The translations under genes and the position numbers were made by a program. The notes beneath the pieces are model-generated. The model searched no databases and was not told the origin of the DNA. It saw nothing but the letters and a program-made list of their open reading frames with translations. A DNA stretch of 64,000 nucleotides from Hyperoplus lanceolatus (taxonomy: Eukaryota > Chordata > Actinopteri > Uranoscopiformes > Ammodytidae). Location: assembly GCA_026929865.2 (NCBI GenBank), contig CM049396.1, positions 20,146,001 through 20,210,000 on the forward strand. The letters run 5' to 3'. Within the stretch, counting starts at the first letter, position 1. Each line of letters begins with the position of its first letter. Of the stretch, positions 1 to 14,398 are shown piece by piece.

Positions 1-569
1 AAGGCTGCAGCCAGAAAAGGAACCCAATAACGAACGGAATTGTCAAGCTGTATTCTCACTGACACCACAGAGAAGGAAAGAATAGAGCAGGAAAAGGCAG
101 CTAGCATGCAAAAGAAAAAGGGGCAAAAAAATCAAAACAACCCAGTGCATCCCAAACTAGAACAGCTGCCAAGGCTACTGCACCCCAGTGCACTCCACCC
201 CAGCTGGAGAAGAAGAAACAGTAAGTTATGTTGGCCTATTTGTCAACTTGACAATGCAATTAATTCAAATTTAGTTCTGCTTTCTTGCCTTCTTTTTAAG
301 ATTATTCCCATTAAGATATCATTGTGACAAACAACCCCAGTGTGTGACAACCGACCCCTTGATGGAGTTGGTTGTCACAATGTGTGAGGGTGTCTTTGAT
401 GATTAATTTCTTCTTTATTACAATAAGTTAGAAGAAATGAGGGGTATACATTTCAAGCCAACACCTTAAGCTTCAATTTAATGTAGGTGTTATTTTTGAA
501 AGATGTTTAGGTGATGAGCAATTCTTTCTCACTAGAGTAAAAAGTGTGCCTACTAGCCCCGGTCTCCCC
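1..569 (+). mobile_element. 3' remnant of a pogo/Tigger-like DNA transposon
   Basis: The first ~230 bases read as a lysine/glutamate-rich tail (DTTEKERIEQEK, then basic residues) like the C-terminus of pogo-type transposases. This is a family resemblance from memory, not a search. About 330 bases on, the sequence tagccccggtctccccta looks like a G-rich terminal repeat seen from its 3' end, and it stops at a TA (570-571), the usual pogo/mariner target. The 5' part would lie left of the window. An imperfect hairpin (322-383) sits between coding tail and terminus. No intact gene remains. Confidence 0.42.
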
Positions 570-1097
570 TACATCAGCATATCATACAACAATGCCTATT
601 ACATATCTTTCCTTTATAATACATTCAGAGTGACAGATTGATTTAATGTGACAGTATCACAAGTTACACGCCTCAGCGAGCCGGTGAGTAAAAAATAAAT
701 AGAATAAAAAACCTTGCAGGTGCATGCAGATTGCAGATCGGCTGCTGTAGTCAGTCTAATATAAAGTCAGTAGCCTAATGATCAATGTCAGCAAAACTAT
801 AAAATAAAGCTCTCTCTTCTCTATCTCTCTCTGTTCACATCACTGCACATCAGAGGTCTGCTGGCAGTGGGAAAAGAGACAATTGTCTGTTTTAAGCAGC
901 GTCAATCCGCATTGAAAAACCCGCGCTGACCCGCTCATTTTGGTGGGAAAAGGGTATCCGAGACACATTGGCAATATCACAAATCAAAGAAAGAATAGAG
1001 AATGGAAATATCTCAATCATAAGCTGCACGGCAGCTACCATGCGTCAGCCATCTTATTTAATAGAGAAATAATAAAGTGGGAATCATTTCTCATTAA

Positions 1098-2032
1098 AGC
1101 CACTACGAGTAAGTCGGCACGTTGGCGACACCTTCGAACAAAAGCGGTAGTATTATTACGACGCCAGCTGTCGTGAAGCTGTTTTGTAGCTTGTGCAGGG
1201 AGTGCAAGATTCAAATAATCAGGAAGCAATATGGTGCGTGGCGTGTCCGTGTGTTGAAAGTGTGAGGGCACCGGACTCTTTTCGGCTCCGTGAGTCTATG
1301 GGTGACACAGCATCAACTAATGCCAGTAAGTGCTAAACACACCTGATTGCAATGAGTTGATGCATTGTCACCTCTCACGGAGCTGAACGAGTCCCCGTGT
1401 CCTCACACAAAGCGAATGAACGAGAGATGGCAGTTAGTTAGTATGGATCACGATGAGGTAATGTGTTTATGTTGTAAATAATGACTATTTCCGATGAATA
1501 ATGGTCATCTGATGATGCTGGTGAGGCAAAGTAAACTTTGTTTTAGTAGGCTACCGCTCATTCATTTAGGAGTAAACACTGCAGTCTAGTTTCGCTGCGT
1601 GAAATTGTGTATAGGCTACGTTGCTTGGCAACGCCCTCCCGCTCGTCTACCACTCTCCCTTTTAGCTTTTCTTCATTGCATTTTCTTTTTTTTCTTTGAT
1701 GGTTCAGCCCCGTTATCAGTCATTATGATGACAAACAACTGTCTCAAACAAGGCTCCCGCTCCCCTTCCCTCACCTGGAGGGATAGGCTTCTCAATTCAC
1801 GTTCCTGCGCCACGCTGAAATCTGTGACCAATACGGATATGTGACCATAGAGCATGCACGCGTGAACCGAAAATCGGACTAGGTGTAAGACCAGATCAAA
1901 TGCAGTAATAAAAACTATTTAAAAACGTCTTTCTTTGCACTGATGGTCTGGTTTGCTGTTAAAGGTAATTTATGATTATGAGAGGAAACATGAGGCTGTT
2001 TAAAAGATATTTAAATGTTACTCGTAGCCGCT
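1098..2032. mobile_element. Non-autonomous TTAA-flanked DNA element
   Basis: Both ends abut TTAA (1094-1097 and 2033-2036). The terminal inverted repeats begin AGCCACTACGAGTAA on the left and AGCGGCTACGAGTAA on the right (reverse complement), two mismatches in 15. TTAA target sites are typical of the piggyBac and Kolobok superfamilies. No transposase ORF is visible, so this is a MITE-like copy of about 935 bp. It contains the hairpin at 1265-1397. Confidence 0.6.
1265..1397. repeat. Imperfect inverted repeat (hairpin)
   Basis: The left arm (ggactcttttcggctccg, continuing to gcatcaacta near 1320) is repeated as an inverted copy ending in gtcc near 1397, with arms of about 42-46 bp and a loop of about 35-40 bp. 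It lies inside the TTAA element. Confidence 0.6.
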
Positions 2033-2036
2033 TTAA

Positions 2037-2557
2037 GTTAAAGATGTAAGAGCAAAATAAACAAGGCACTGACTGTAGTCATTTGTGACTGATCCAATGT
2101 GAAACCACAAAATCAGAGTGACTTGGATCAAAGAAAATCACATTTCCCGCTTCCTGGAATCTGAAATAAGATATGCAACTGAAGAGTATGCTTCCAATTC
2201 CATTTCATATGTAACACATCTCTTTTGCAGGACAACACCCTCAGATATGATCTACGATAGGCCTAACTCAAGAGTAAACCTCCAGCTATTAATCTAGTTT
2301 TAAACAAATCTGTTTCTTAAATGAGAAATCTTGAAAAGCCACAGAAGAAAAACCCTGCCTGTAGGGGTGGTGAAAAAATTGCAATTCCTATCTTCTGAAA
2401 TTTTGAATCGATTCATTATTTGCCAAAATCTATGTTTTTTGTTTTTATTTTATATATGTAAATGATTTTTAAAAACATATTTCACATTTCAATTTTGAAA
2501 CAGGAATCTAAAAGATTCACTTTCCTACCTGCCGGCCCAGTAGCATTTAACACCAAC
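2037..2557. other. dstyk intron 4 sequence, no recognised feature
   Basis: AT-rich sequence between the TTAA element and the last visible dstyk exon. No ORF, repeat boundary or RNA gene was recognised. Confidence 0.5.
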
Positions 2558-5500
2558 CTGTAAACTCCAGGTTGGCAGCATCCTCCAGCAGCTGCTCCTT
2601 CATGCTGCCCAGTGTCTCCACTATCATCTCCTTCATTTCTTCCTGTTTGCGGTTAGCGATGGCCATGAGGGAGGTGAACAGTTCACTCTCTTTCTCACGG
2701 GTGTACTCCAGCCTGCGGGGGGTTATCTGCAAGTCCCTCTGCATGTCAAAGGCCTGCAGGGAAGCCAAGCAGAAAGGGCACAGGGCCGTGCCAGGTCAGA
2801 CTGAGGCACAGGCAGTTAATGCAGTGGTACTAGCCACTGTCATAAGAGCAGTGTTGGGGAGAAGGGAACAAGATGTTACTTAACTAGTAGTTTAACTATG
2901 TTTCACATTAACTTTCTGGTAGTTCAACTACAGTCATATTTGCAAAGTGATCAAGTAGTTAAATTACTTATTTGCCTTTTTTGTGTAGAAAATCACAGAA
3001 AGTACAAACTCCAAACATTTTTGGGGAATAAATAGAAAAAAAATTATATTTTTATTTTATTTTACCATTGCTTCTCTAATTTAGCCCCATTGATAAGTCC
3101 TGTCCCCTTTTTTCTTTCATCCTGACAGGCAAGCTCAGGCAATGCATTTGGCAGGCAGCCCCCGGTAGTGCTGCAATTTGTTCTGTATTAACAAAAGTTA
3201 TTTAAATTGATGATTTTTACAAAAAGAAGTAAACAAGTTGTTTGAAATACTTTATTCTAAGAAGCTTTAGTTAACCAAACTAGATGTCTCCCTTTAGGTT
3301 ATCTTTGCTCTTGTTCAACTTCTTCCAGTGTGAAGTAATTGGTAGTTTGAAAAGCTATGCTTAATCTAGCTTCCCCAACACTGCATATGAGCATGTAGCA
3401 CAAAAACAAAGAGAGACATACAAATGAACAGTGCTAGGATGCATACTTTTTTTACCTGGTTTATGAAAAGATCTAGACAGCGACAATGAAGCCCATTTAG
3501 TAGGTTGGCAGCCTCCACCTGCTGGTTCTGAAGCACTTGGCGAGCAAAAGGCACCAGCAACCGATGCAGTCTTTCGAAAGCCTCAACCAGCACACTCTGG
3601 GGCTTGGCTCCCGGGGTGGGTGCCTGTGTAGGGGCGCCACAGGAGCAGCTTCCTGTCGGGCTGTTGAGGAGGCCCAGGGAGAGCAGCTGCTTATGCAGGG
3701 CGCTCTTCTCCCTCTCCTTCTCCTTCTCTGCACGGCGGCCGGGCTCTGGGGAGGCTGCCGGCATGGTGTCGGGGATACGGAGAAAACAGATGGGAAAGGA
3801 GAGCATCTCTTTGACCTTCCAAAGCTCAGCCACCTGCTCTGTGCTGAGAAAGTCCTGGTTGATGGCATAGAGTATGATGGGGATCACGCTGCGAGTGCAG
3901 TCTTCCAGGGCCTCTTCTATGGGCTGGACACTCGGACAAGGCACCACCATAACCTTAGCTTCCTGATGATGAACCAAACAGGAATAACAAATATATTTAT
4001 TTCCTTTCAAGCTAACTGGTTTTTACTTGGGAAATTATAATGATTTTTTTTTTAAAAAAGCCTGGTTCACAGAATTTAAACAAAATCAAAAAGTCACATT
4101 TTCTACAGACCCATCTAGAAGGATACCACTTGATGTTGAAATTTCTTCTGCGATATCTTCCATTGAAAACTACTATAATTGATACGGGACACAACTATAA
4201 TGTTTTTGTTAACTCATGGACAGTTTTGATCGCATTTGCTACTGAAATTGATCACGTGCGATGATGAATACGAATCCATTCGCACTCGTGGGACAGGTTG
4301 ATAATGAGGAGAGGATGTATTTGAAACACAGAGGAGAGATGCACAACACTGCTTAGAGGGCTCTACATTAACACTGCGGGTAAATGAGTCTTAGGCAAGT
4401 AAGTTATTGAGTCCACCCTCCACTTTGGCTGGTGAAAGATATGTGCTCGGGATCTGTGCTCGCGCAGCGATTCTAGGGATAAAAACTTCACGGCTTCAAC
4501 GGCAATTACCGGAAGGAGACGGCACATTACCGCAGTTAAGTTAGCGCGTGTACAAACAGAACATTTCCTGTGCGCCTTCACATTACAAGCCTGTTACTAG
4601 CCAAACGTGAGTTGACTTTTATTTTGAAGCCGGTAAGAACAGGAAGTTAGCGCTTTTTTCTAGCTTGAAAGGCAACTCCTTCAGCTGCAGCGAGCAGTCA
4701 ACAGTAGCCTAGTCCAGTGCTTCTCAAATGTTGGGGCGCGACCCCCTGGGGGGTCGCGGTGGGGTCTCAGGGGGGGCGCGAGCGGCAGGGGGGACTTAGT
4801 GTTTTTTTTTTGTTTTGTTTTTTTCTTAAATAAACATTATACCAAGGGTCAGAAGTGTAACAGAATTTAGATCTTACAAAGAAAGGGAGTATCCACTCAT
4901 TGGACAGAAGGCTGTCAACATCTTACTACCCTTTGCCACATCCTATCTGTGTGAGATGGGCTTTTCCACTGTTGCTGCACTCAAGACAAAGTACAGGTCC
5001 CAGCTTAACATTGAGCAAGAGTTTAAGAGTAGCAGTATCAAGTTTGAAGCACAGATTTGGAATGATGTGCACTGCAAAGAGGGCTCACTGCAGCCACTAG
5101 AATACAGAGCAAATTGTATTTTTGTGTATTATAAGCAGAATGTGTTCATATAAAACAGACAAATAGGGAAATAAGTTCAAAATAATTGTGAAGGTGAATT
5201 TAGTTATATTAAAAAAGCTCAAACTGATGTAGCTGCCAGTTTCAAATAGTTCAGGGTTCAAGGCTTTTTTAATGTCTTGTGTTATGTTCAGGGAAAGTAT
5301 GCAAATTGTACATTAAATATTGTTGCAAATGTTGCACACAAAGAGTAATGTTTATTTTTAAGTCATATATATTTTTGAAAGGGAATAAGCTGATGAAGCT
5401 GACTGACAAGTGACCAATGTTTACTGTTTAAAAATGTTATTAATTAAATGAAAACCCCAGTGAAACATTTGCTCTTGTTTCTGTGTTTTGAGATTCACAC

Positions 5501-8500
5501 AGACTGAACGGTCTTGTTTAAATGTTACAAATTGAGTTAATAAACTTGGAAATTGTTTTAAGATGTTGCAGATGTCAGCAAATTTTATTAATCTATTTTA
5601 ATAATAAGGTGATTGTATGCAGAATGCTGGTGCTAGCAACTCAAACTCATATATAACTCTTATACAGATAAATAAATAAGTATTAGCAGGTTCTCAATAG
5701 TATTTCAATTTAGGGGGGTCGCGAAAAAATTTCAGTCTCCTAGGGGGGGCATTACAGAAAATAATTGAGAAGCACTGGCCTAGTCTATTTAAACAAAGTT
5801 TTAAATAAGCCACTGAAAAGCTACTCCCAACACATTCACAACAACCTATTTAATTTATCCTAAATTGTACCAATATGTATAATTATTTATTTAATAGGCT
5901 ATGTTTAATATTTTAAAGTTTGGTTTTAATTAACAGAAGGACATTATAATAATATTTCTGAATCAGCAAACAATTGCAATTGGCAGGTTAGATTCTTTTT
6001 TCTATATTCCAATCATTGCACCCCTATTAATGTTTCTACAATTATTACTGCACACACTAGGATATCATATTAATTGTGAATCTCAAATGAGACCGGGATG
6101 ACATGCTCAAAGGTAATTAGAGCAAAATGCAAGGGTTAAGGTTATGCAAGTTTTCAATCATAGCCTACTTTGTGTGCCACCAAATGTATTTTTGTGCTGC
6201 TGAATATTTTTGCTTGCTAGCACCAGTGCTACCACCTAAAAAAATAAGCGTACAGCCCTGCCATCCATCATCACATGCTCCTTCTTTTTCTGAACACATA
6301 ATGGCTAATAAATATTCTGGTATAAAATACTGGCCTTGGGAAATGACCAGTAAAAAAGTTTTCTTAATCCTTGACAAATGACGACATTAACAAAGATAGC
6401 CTTGGAGGGCGCCTGAGAGGGAGACCATGGGGGGGGGAGAGAGAGAGAGAGAGAAATAAAGAGTCAAAAAACGACCAACAGCTACACAAAGGAGACAGTC
6501 AGTCCTGTCTCCAAGAAACAAGAGCTGAGCCCATCTGAGCGGTCTCTTTGGAACAAAGATAGCCTGCAAACATTTGTTCACAACCAATCGAATTCAGTAC
6601 AATGTTTCAGTTGCCTTAATGCAGTTAGTTTTCAAGAAAAAGTCTGTGGGCTATTTTGTGGTTACAATTTAGTTTTTCATACATTAAAAACAAACGGTGT
6701 CCATGAGAGTTAGCGTTAATGCTACCACCTAACCCAATTCTACAAACTAACACAGTCAAGACAAATAACCCTGTAGGAAATTTCAACTGTCATCTCTTAG
6801 CATATTTTAAAGGGTGACTGCTAACATCACAGGCCTTTGTTAAGAAGCAGACTTTTTGTATGTGAACTCATGGAGCACTGGCAATGTACATAACAGAATA
6901 TGTACCTCAAAAGAATTTTAGAAAGGTGGCGATAGATTAGCACCGTTTATGTCCTCTGTATGATTAAACTGAGCATGAGGGGAAAGCTAATTAACAAGTT
7001 GGTTCTCTTCTGCTGGCCTCTAAAACAGGCTGCTGTGATTTTGGCACGAGTGTGTGACTGAAAACCACAGTGAGCAGAGAGATTCTGTACCTGCTTTGAC
7101 CCTAAACTCAACATGTTCATCTTCTTTTCATTCATCAGACATGTAAAGAAAAGCAGCTCTCTGCTGTAGTGTACCACATTCGCAACAATTAAAATCATAT
7201 GGAAAAAATTACTTAAGTTTAACTTTTTTACAAAAGTTAATGTCTGTCTCTCATCTAATATGAAGTTTAACTATTTTCACGAACAATAACTCGGCTATTA
7301 ACGCCTCTTAAGTCCTCTCAAGTGTGAAAAAACCTTTTGACCTAAATTAGGGATTGCAGTTTGCACAGTGCTAAATTACACGTGACAATGAACAGGGCAG
7401 TAAAATGATTGCCTTTTCTCTCCAAAGCGTTCATCTATTATGGTTTTCTGATTTAGAGATTAAAATCTTGTGAGTCTTTTTAAATTACAGCAATTAAAAA
7501 GAAAAATCTTTACATAGCCAGATTTAGTGAATTATACAAACTTGTTTATCACACAATGACAAACGGACAGTAAAGAGAGCCAATTTAGGCTTTAAAGAAA
7601 CTAAAAAAACAAAACTTTTTCTTTAACGACATGAACAACTAGTGTCCCAGGATCCCCTTGTAACCATGGCAACGTCATCACAGCAAAGGGTCTTGGATTT
7701 TTTACCATGACCTAGTCATGTGAATCGCACCAGACCAGTGGCATTACGTAAGGGGGCTGGGCTGCACCGAAGTACAGCTAGCCCTAGTTCCTGGGGCTGT
7801 GTGATGCTTGCTAAGGGGCCTCCATCTAAGGATAAGGAATGACTGCAATCCTTACACCATGCTTAATCAATTCACTCCCATAGGATATTGTGATTTACGA
7901 GACGCTCTGGGCTGGCTGAAGACCAGCATGACCGTACCACTGTGTCCAACAAGTCTTCCTTTTTAGTCAATGGCAGCTTCAACGCTGAATGTATTTCCAA
8001 ACAAGTAAAACACTAAACAACACAGGAAATAATCTGCTCTGCTCACTAATATGTTTGGAAGCCATGTGTGAACACAACTGCATCGGGAATAAACACAAAG
8101 ACAGAAAAACCCTGACATATTTAAGGCTGGAATTGACCATAAGATCGAAATCAATGATATAATTGAACGCCTTTTTTTTTCTTCCCTTTTGATGTCCTTT
8201 TCACCACAACAGTGATTTTCTTTAACATAAAAGTGCATATAACAAGCGGATATCTAAAGTTATACTCATAGACTGTACAAAAAAGTGGTTATACAAGTAT
8301 GTAGCCTTTGTCGGTTGTGTTTTGTAAACAAGATTCAGACTTCACCCCACATCCCACGCTATAATCTCCACCCGCTGTGGTTGTTTGATGCTCGAGGTAA
8401 ATTCGCTGGAGAGAAAAAAAATTCCAGATACAGATACATATCAGTTTCAGCCTGCTAGCTAACCAAAGCTAACCCCCCTTTTAGTAAGCCGCTCCAACAG

Positions 8501-11043
8501 AAAACAAGCCAACTCCTGGTGCCGCGGCTGCAGCGAGCAGCACGACGGCAGCAACCTGAATTCCCACAGGCTAATTTGAAGCTTTTGGTGTGAGTCAGTT
8601 ACTAACAGGGGGTTAGCTCTCGTTAGCTAGCTAGCTAACACTGACACTTTGACTCGAGTCCATTGTTTTTCTTTGTTTTTTGGGAAAAATGCTACCTAGT
8701 GCACTGTGAATAATATAACTTTCTTAATTAGTGTCCCCTAAACTGTTCCAAACCTCATTTTAAAAAACTGTAATGAAGATAACATGATTTAAAATCATGA
8801 CATTATAAAATTAACATCATCACAATGACAACTTTAATGTCAATTCATCTGTGACTGTAAAAGGATATTGAGAGACAAAAATGGAGGAACATTCAAAGGC
8901 TTCAGCTTCATCCAGGTGTTCCTTCATGGACCAGTATCACGTAAAAGGTTTCATTTCTTACTCCTTATTTAAACTCTGAGGGGACCCCACTATTGACAGA
9001 GTAGATCCAGTAAATTCCACTCTGTAAGCCTACCTGTAGCAGGGGGTGATGCAGGGTGATCTCCAGCTCTGCTAGCCTGTGGGCCGGGTCCTCACATTCC
9101 TCATGGATCTCCAGGTCTTCTCGGGGCACCGTATCCCAGCGTCCACAGTTAGCTGCCAGCTGGTGCACCAATTCATACTGGCCAGGCAGCGCCAAGCTGA
9201 GGCGGGTCTGTCTCCCATGGGTGAAACACAGCTTCCGCCTCTTGCAAACACTGCCTTGGACTCCTTCACACGCCTCTCCGGCCTCAGGGCCCAGTGGCAG
9301 CAGCCTCTCCCCCAGAAAGCAGTTAAGCAGCTGGTAGCGGGCAGCACAGTCCTGGCCCAGTATCAGGATGTATGGGGCAGCGCCCACAGTGCTGCGTAGG
9401 AACTCTTCCTCATGGCTGGGGAAGGAGATGCAGCTAAGCTGGCCTGGGGGAACAGACAAAGCAAAAAAGGGGGTTCATGAAGTTGAGAAGTGATAACAGA
9501 ACGTATCAGAGACCAAAAGCAATCCTTGCCAAACTTTTAGACAGCTCTGTAAGCTCAGCTGAGACAGGGCATTCACACATGGTCCTTTGAGTATGAGAGT
9601 AATTTCCAAAATGTACGCCAGTAGATCATTGTTCCATTTTGTATAATACAACATTTGAAATCTGATTCGGATATTCCTTGGGATATTACTTCCCGATTTT
9701 GCCCAAAGATGTGGAGCTCAGCACACACAAAACCACAATTCAACCTCATTGTTGAGGGTATCAGACATAATCCTCAGTGATGCTGAGTCACAGTCTAAAA
9801 GTTACATAACAAGAGGAGAGAGCAGAAATAGCTTTGTATTGGTATAATACAATGCAGTTCTTTCTAACATATATGGGGTTCTATTGTAACTGTTACCCTA
9901 ACCATACATTCCTCTGCTAGCACTTACCCCTTGACCCGACATGAAAAGGAATTACACTTTATTGTTTCAGACGGCCACAGGGCTATGCCGGGCAATTGAC
10001 TGAATGACCTGTGCGCAGTGGAGAGAATATGACACAAGGGAAGTCTTTGCAGATCTATGCATGACCATCACAAAAGCAGATCAACAACTATTGTATGGTC
10101 CTTCTGCATCATTTGATGCACATTTAATTTCAGATGTAACCCATGACAATTGCAAGCAGAAGATGTGTGTTTAGCTTTGCATATGAAAGGCAGCATTATG
10201 GTCCACTTTTTAAGTTGATACCAACTAATCTTCGGCTTAACATTGTTCACTCAACACAGAGGAAAACGATTTTGACCCTCTGAACGAGTAAGCGATGTGA
10301 CACATTACCTTTTAATGGCATACTGCAACTGCTTTGTGATTCAATGTTTCAAATTAATAACTGTCAGAACCAGATGGGCAAAAAAAACATAAAAAACTGT
10401 AAACACATTTCTTTAGCATTCTTAATCTGGGGTGGTATTTTTAAGACTCAAGCTACTAACATAAGTACAAAGTAAGCATAGTCACACACACACACACACA
10501 CACACACACAATTAATAAAAAATAGAAGAATGGGTGTCTGATGTCCCCTCAGCCAGCTAGTAAGTGCAGATAATCTCAGCATATTTGGTGTACTTAGTCT
10601 GCTCAAGCTTTTGAGAGGGGGTTTAATCTCTTTGGTTTTCCCTAACCCCAATTAATACATTTTTTCCGTCTGGAGTTGGTGGAGAAATCATTTGGCAGCA
10701 GACACCCTTGTGAGTTCTTTCTTTTTGTTTTACTACAGGATGAGAAATGGTATAGTTATTGGTATGGATATTTTTGGCAAACATCTAAACACTATTTAGA
10801 TGGGATGATCAGCTGTTGCTGCTGAATGTCTCCAAACCTACCTGCCTCCAAAGAAGCTGAATCCGAGCTCATGGTTGATGATGCACAGGCATTGCTGTAA
10901 TTTTGCCTTATTTCCCGGAAGAATGCGTTAGTCTCCTTCAGGTTCTTCTTCAGCTGGATGGTGTGCTTGTGGTAGCTGTTGAATACCCTCGTTAGTTCCC
11001 GAGCTAAAGGGGTCGTTTTCTGGTGCTGCACGTTTCCCTCCAT
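2558..11043 (-). CDS. dstyk: Dual serine/threonine and tyrosine protein kinase (5' exons 1-4, partial)
   Basis: Coding exons on the minus strand: 10842-11043, 9034-9443, 3456-3962, 2558-2753. All have GT/AG borders and the phases join (202+410+507+196 nt, about 438 residues, roughly half of the ~930-residue family length). The ATG at 11041-11043 starts MEGN, like human MEG. The upstream TTG in frame is not used as a start. Recognisable DSTYK segments are GQLSCISFP and LILGQDC in exon 2, [10 protein letters not shown] at the end of exon 3, and [19 protein letters not shown] plus [15 protein letters not shown] in exon 4. The C-terminal kinase domain lies left of the window, so catalytic residues cannot be checked. 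DSTYK is known as a RIP-like kinase acting in FGF/ERK signalling and cell death. Exon 3 carries a Lys/Glu-rich stretch ([11 protein letters not shown]) where the human protein is shorter. Intron 2 (~5 kb) hosts a hAT copy. Confidence 0.93.
4715..5777 (+). mobile_element. hAT transposon copy with decayed transposase C-terminus
   Basis: The ends are CAGTGCTTCTCAA and its inverted copy TTGAGAAGCACTG, flanked by a perfect 8 bp duplication gcctagtc (4707-4714 and 5778-5785), the hAT signature. Between 4905 and 5100 the sequence reads [19 protein letters not shown], the conserved C-terminal dimerisation region of hAT/ZBED-type transposases. The reading frame slips near 5015-5030, after LNIEQE, and continues in another frame ([15 protein letters not shown]). 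The rest of the transposase is absent, so this is an internally deleted, inactive copy inside dstyk intron 2. Poly-G tracts lie just inside both ends. Confidence 0.87.
5786..9033. other. Remainder of dstyk intron 2
   Basis: Mostly AT-rich sequence with no convincing gene. It contains a (G)n(AG)n tract at about 6429-6455, and around 8460-8640 a GC-richer patch with repeated gctagc/ttagct words, common in fish promoters and introns. No transposon ends were found. Confidence 0.5.
6429..6455. repeat. (G)n(AG)n simple repeat
   Basis: A run of G followed by about nine AG units. Confidence 0.9.
9444..10841. other. dstyk intron 1
   Basis: GT donor at 10841 and AG acceptor at 9444-9445 on the minus strand. 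The only structure seen is a (CA)n tract at 10483-10510. Confidence 0.75.
10483..10510. repeat. (CA)14 microsatellite
   Basis: Uninterrupted CA dinucleotides within dstyk intron 1. Confidence 0.95.
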
Positions 11044-12543
<1,500 letters not shown>

Positions 12544-14398
12544 TTTAATTTCCTGGTAAGAATGGACCTCCATATTGGCTCCTTGTATAAAATGACCATT
12601 TTCTTTTTAATGATTTTGGTTTGGTTCAACTGTATTGTCATTTGCACACAGTAAGTAGGCTACCACAACAAAATGCAGTTTATCATCTTACTAAATAGCG
12701 CAAACAGAAGCAAAAGTTCACTTGGAGATACACAATGATACTTGTTTAGAATGAATATTAGTCCAAGTGCAGTGATAGAAAGGAGAGAACTATATATCCA
12801 TAATAAAGAAAACAATATACAAAATGTAAAGGGAGCTATATGCCATTATGTAACTATAAAATCTACGGAGGAACCATAATATATAACATGTGCACTACAA
12901 TCTGGTCTGGTTATGTGACATTATTAACAGGAAGCAGATACTTAATATGTGCATTGTTAAAGGATAATATAAAGGCTATGACAAATATGGCCAGAGTTGA
13001 ATACAGTACAACGTAGAAAAAAGGGAGTACGAATACAGAAGGATATGAGCCAGGAGCAATGTCATTAGATTTTTACTTTGTATCTTGTAAGTTTTACATA
13101 AGGAGGCACACAAATGATTTTACACATGCAAATAAGCTTACTTGTAACATAAAGCATATCATACTCTGTGAAATAATGTGAAAACAGTATATGATGTCTT
13201 CTGTGGCTTTAAGGATTCTAAGAGTATACAAAATGTTCACTTTTACCAGGCAGGAAGGGCCAAACAAAAGTACAAATGTTGAATTAAAGGACATTTTTGG
13301 AGTTTGGAGCATATTCCCCGTAAAACCATATGGAAAGTGATGCATGTCTTTTGCATGCATCACTTTCAGCAGGTCAACGTTATTTCTATGGCTAATTGTG
13401 GCCAAAAAGAGACTAACCATGGATAAAATGTTCTGTTTCCCTCTTTACTTTTCCCAAACCAATTATATCTTGCACATACTCTTTCCCATTTCTGCACCTC
13501 TTGGGTTGATATAAAACACATATGTGCTTATAGATAAATCTACCTGAAACAAGAACTGAGAAATTGCAAGTATTGTTAAAAAGGTTTAAAGTAGGAAACA
13601 AGGTGAGGTGTTAGGAATCCATGCTACTAATGAGCGCCCTCTTCTGGCTTCATACTGAATTACATAAACAACACCTTCAACTTGTGAGTGGCTGACCTTG
13701 TAATAGTCCATTGGAGTATGCTTTTATTTTATTAATGTAAACTTTTATGACATAGAAAAAGTTAATTCAAGTTAATTCATTATTTATTTATTTATTATTA
13801 CAGTCAGACCCACTGATCAGTATATATTTATATATGTTTTCTTAAATCATTTATATGCACTTTTTTTTCTTTGTCTTATCCTTCCAAGATGAAATGTGCA
13901 TTCCGTTCTGTTGCCAGATTACAACATTGTGTGGATCAAGGGTGACTTGTGGCTCCTAAACACACTTTAATTGTTTATTGTGCATATTATTCAGAAGTGT
14001 TCCTCTGCACACATGAATGAAGACACTGTGGCACATTACTCGCGAAACTGAATGGCAAACACAACAGCTCTCCCTGAAAGGTTATAGGAGATTAATTAAG
14101 ACTGACTGAGTGAGCAGCCACTTGGCTCAAAGTATTTAATCTGAGTGTTCCTACTAACCGGTGGATGTCATCCTGTCGTGACTGACGCACGCTCAACAGC
14201 TATGTCTCGGCTAACATTATCTACATAGGGTAGTAAAACAATTAACTTGCTCAAATGTGCTTATTATTGGGAAAGTTACTATTTGTATTAGGCTTTCTTT
14301 GAACTGGCTGAAATTAGTCAGTTCTTGCAGCTACATTCTGATCTCTAGTGGCCTACAACTGTAATGACAGTACTTATCCAACCTCTTGCTCTGACATA
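12544..14398. other. Intergenic, no recognised feature
   Basis: AT-rich sequence between the microsatellite and the Tc1 element. Short ORFs at 13094-13601 (minus) have no recognisable domain. Confidence 0.5.
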
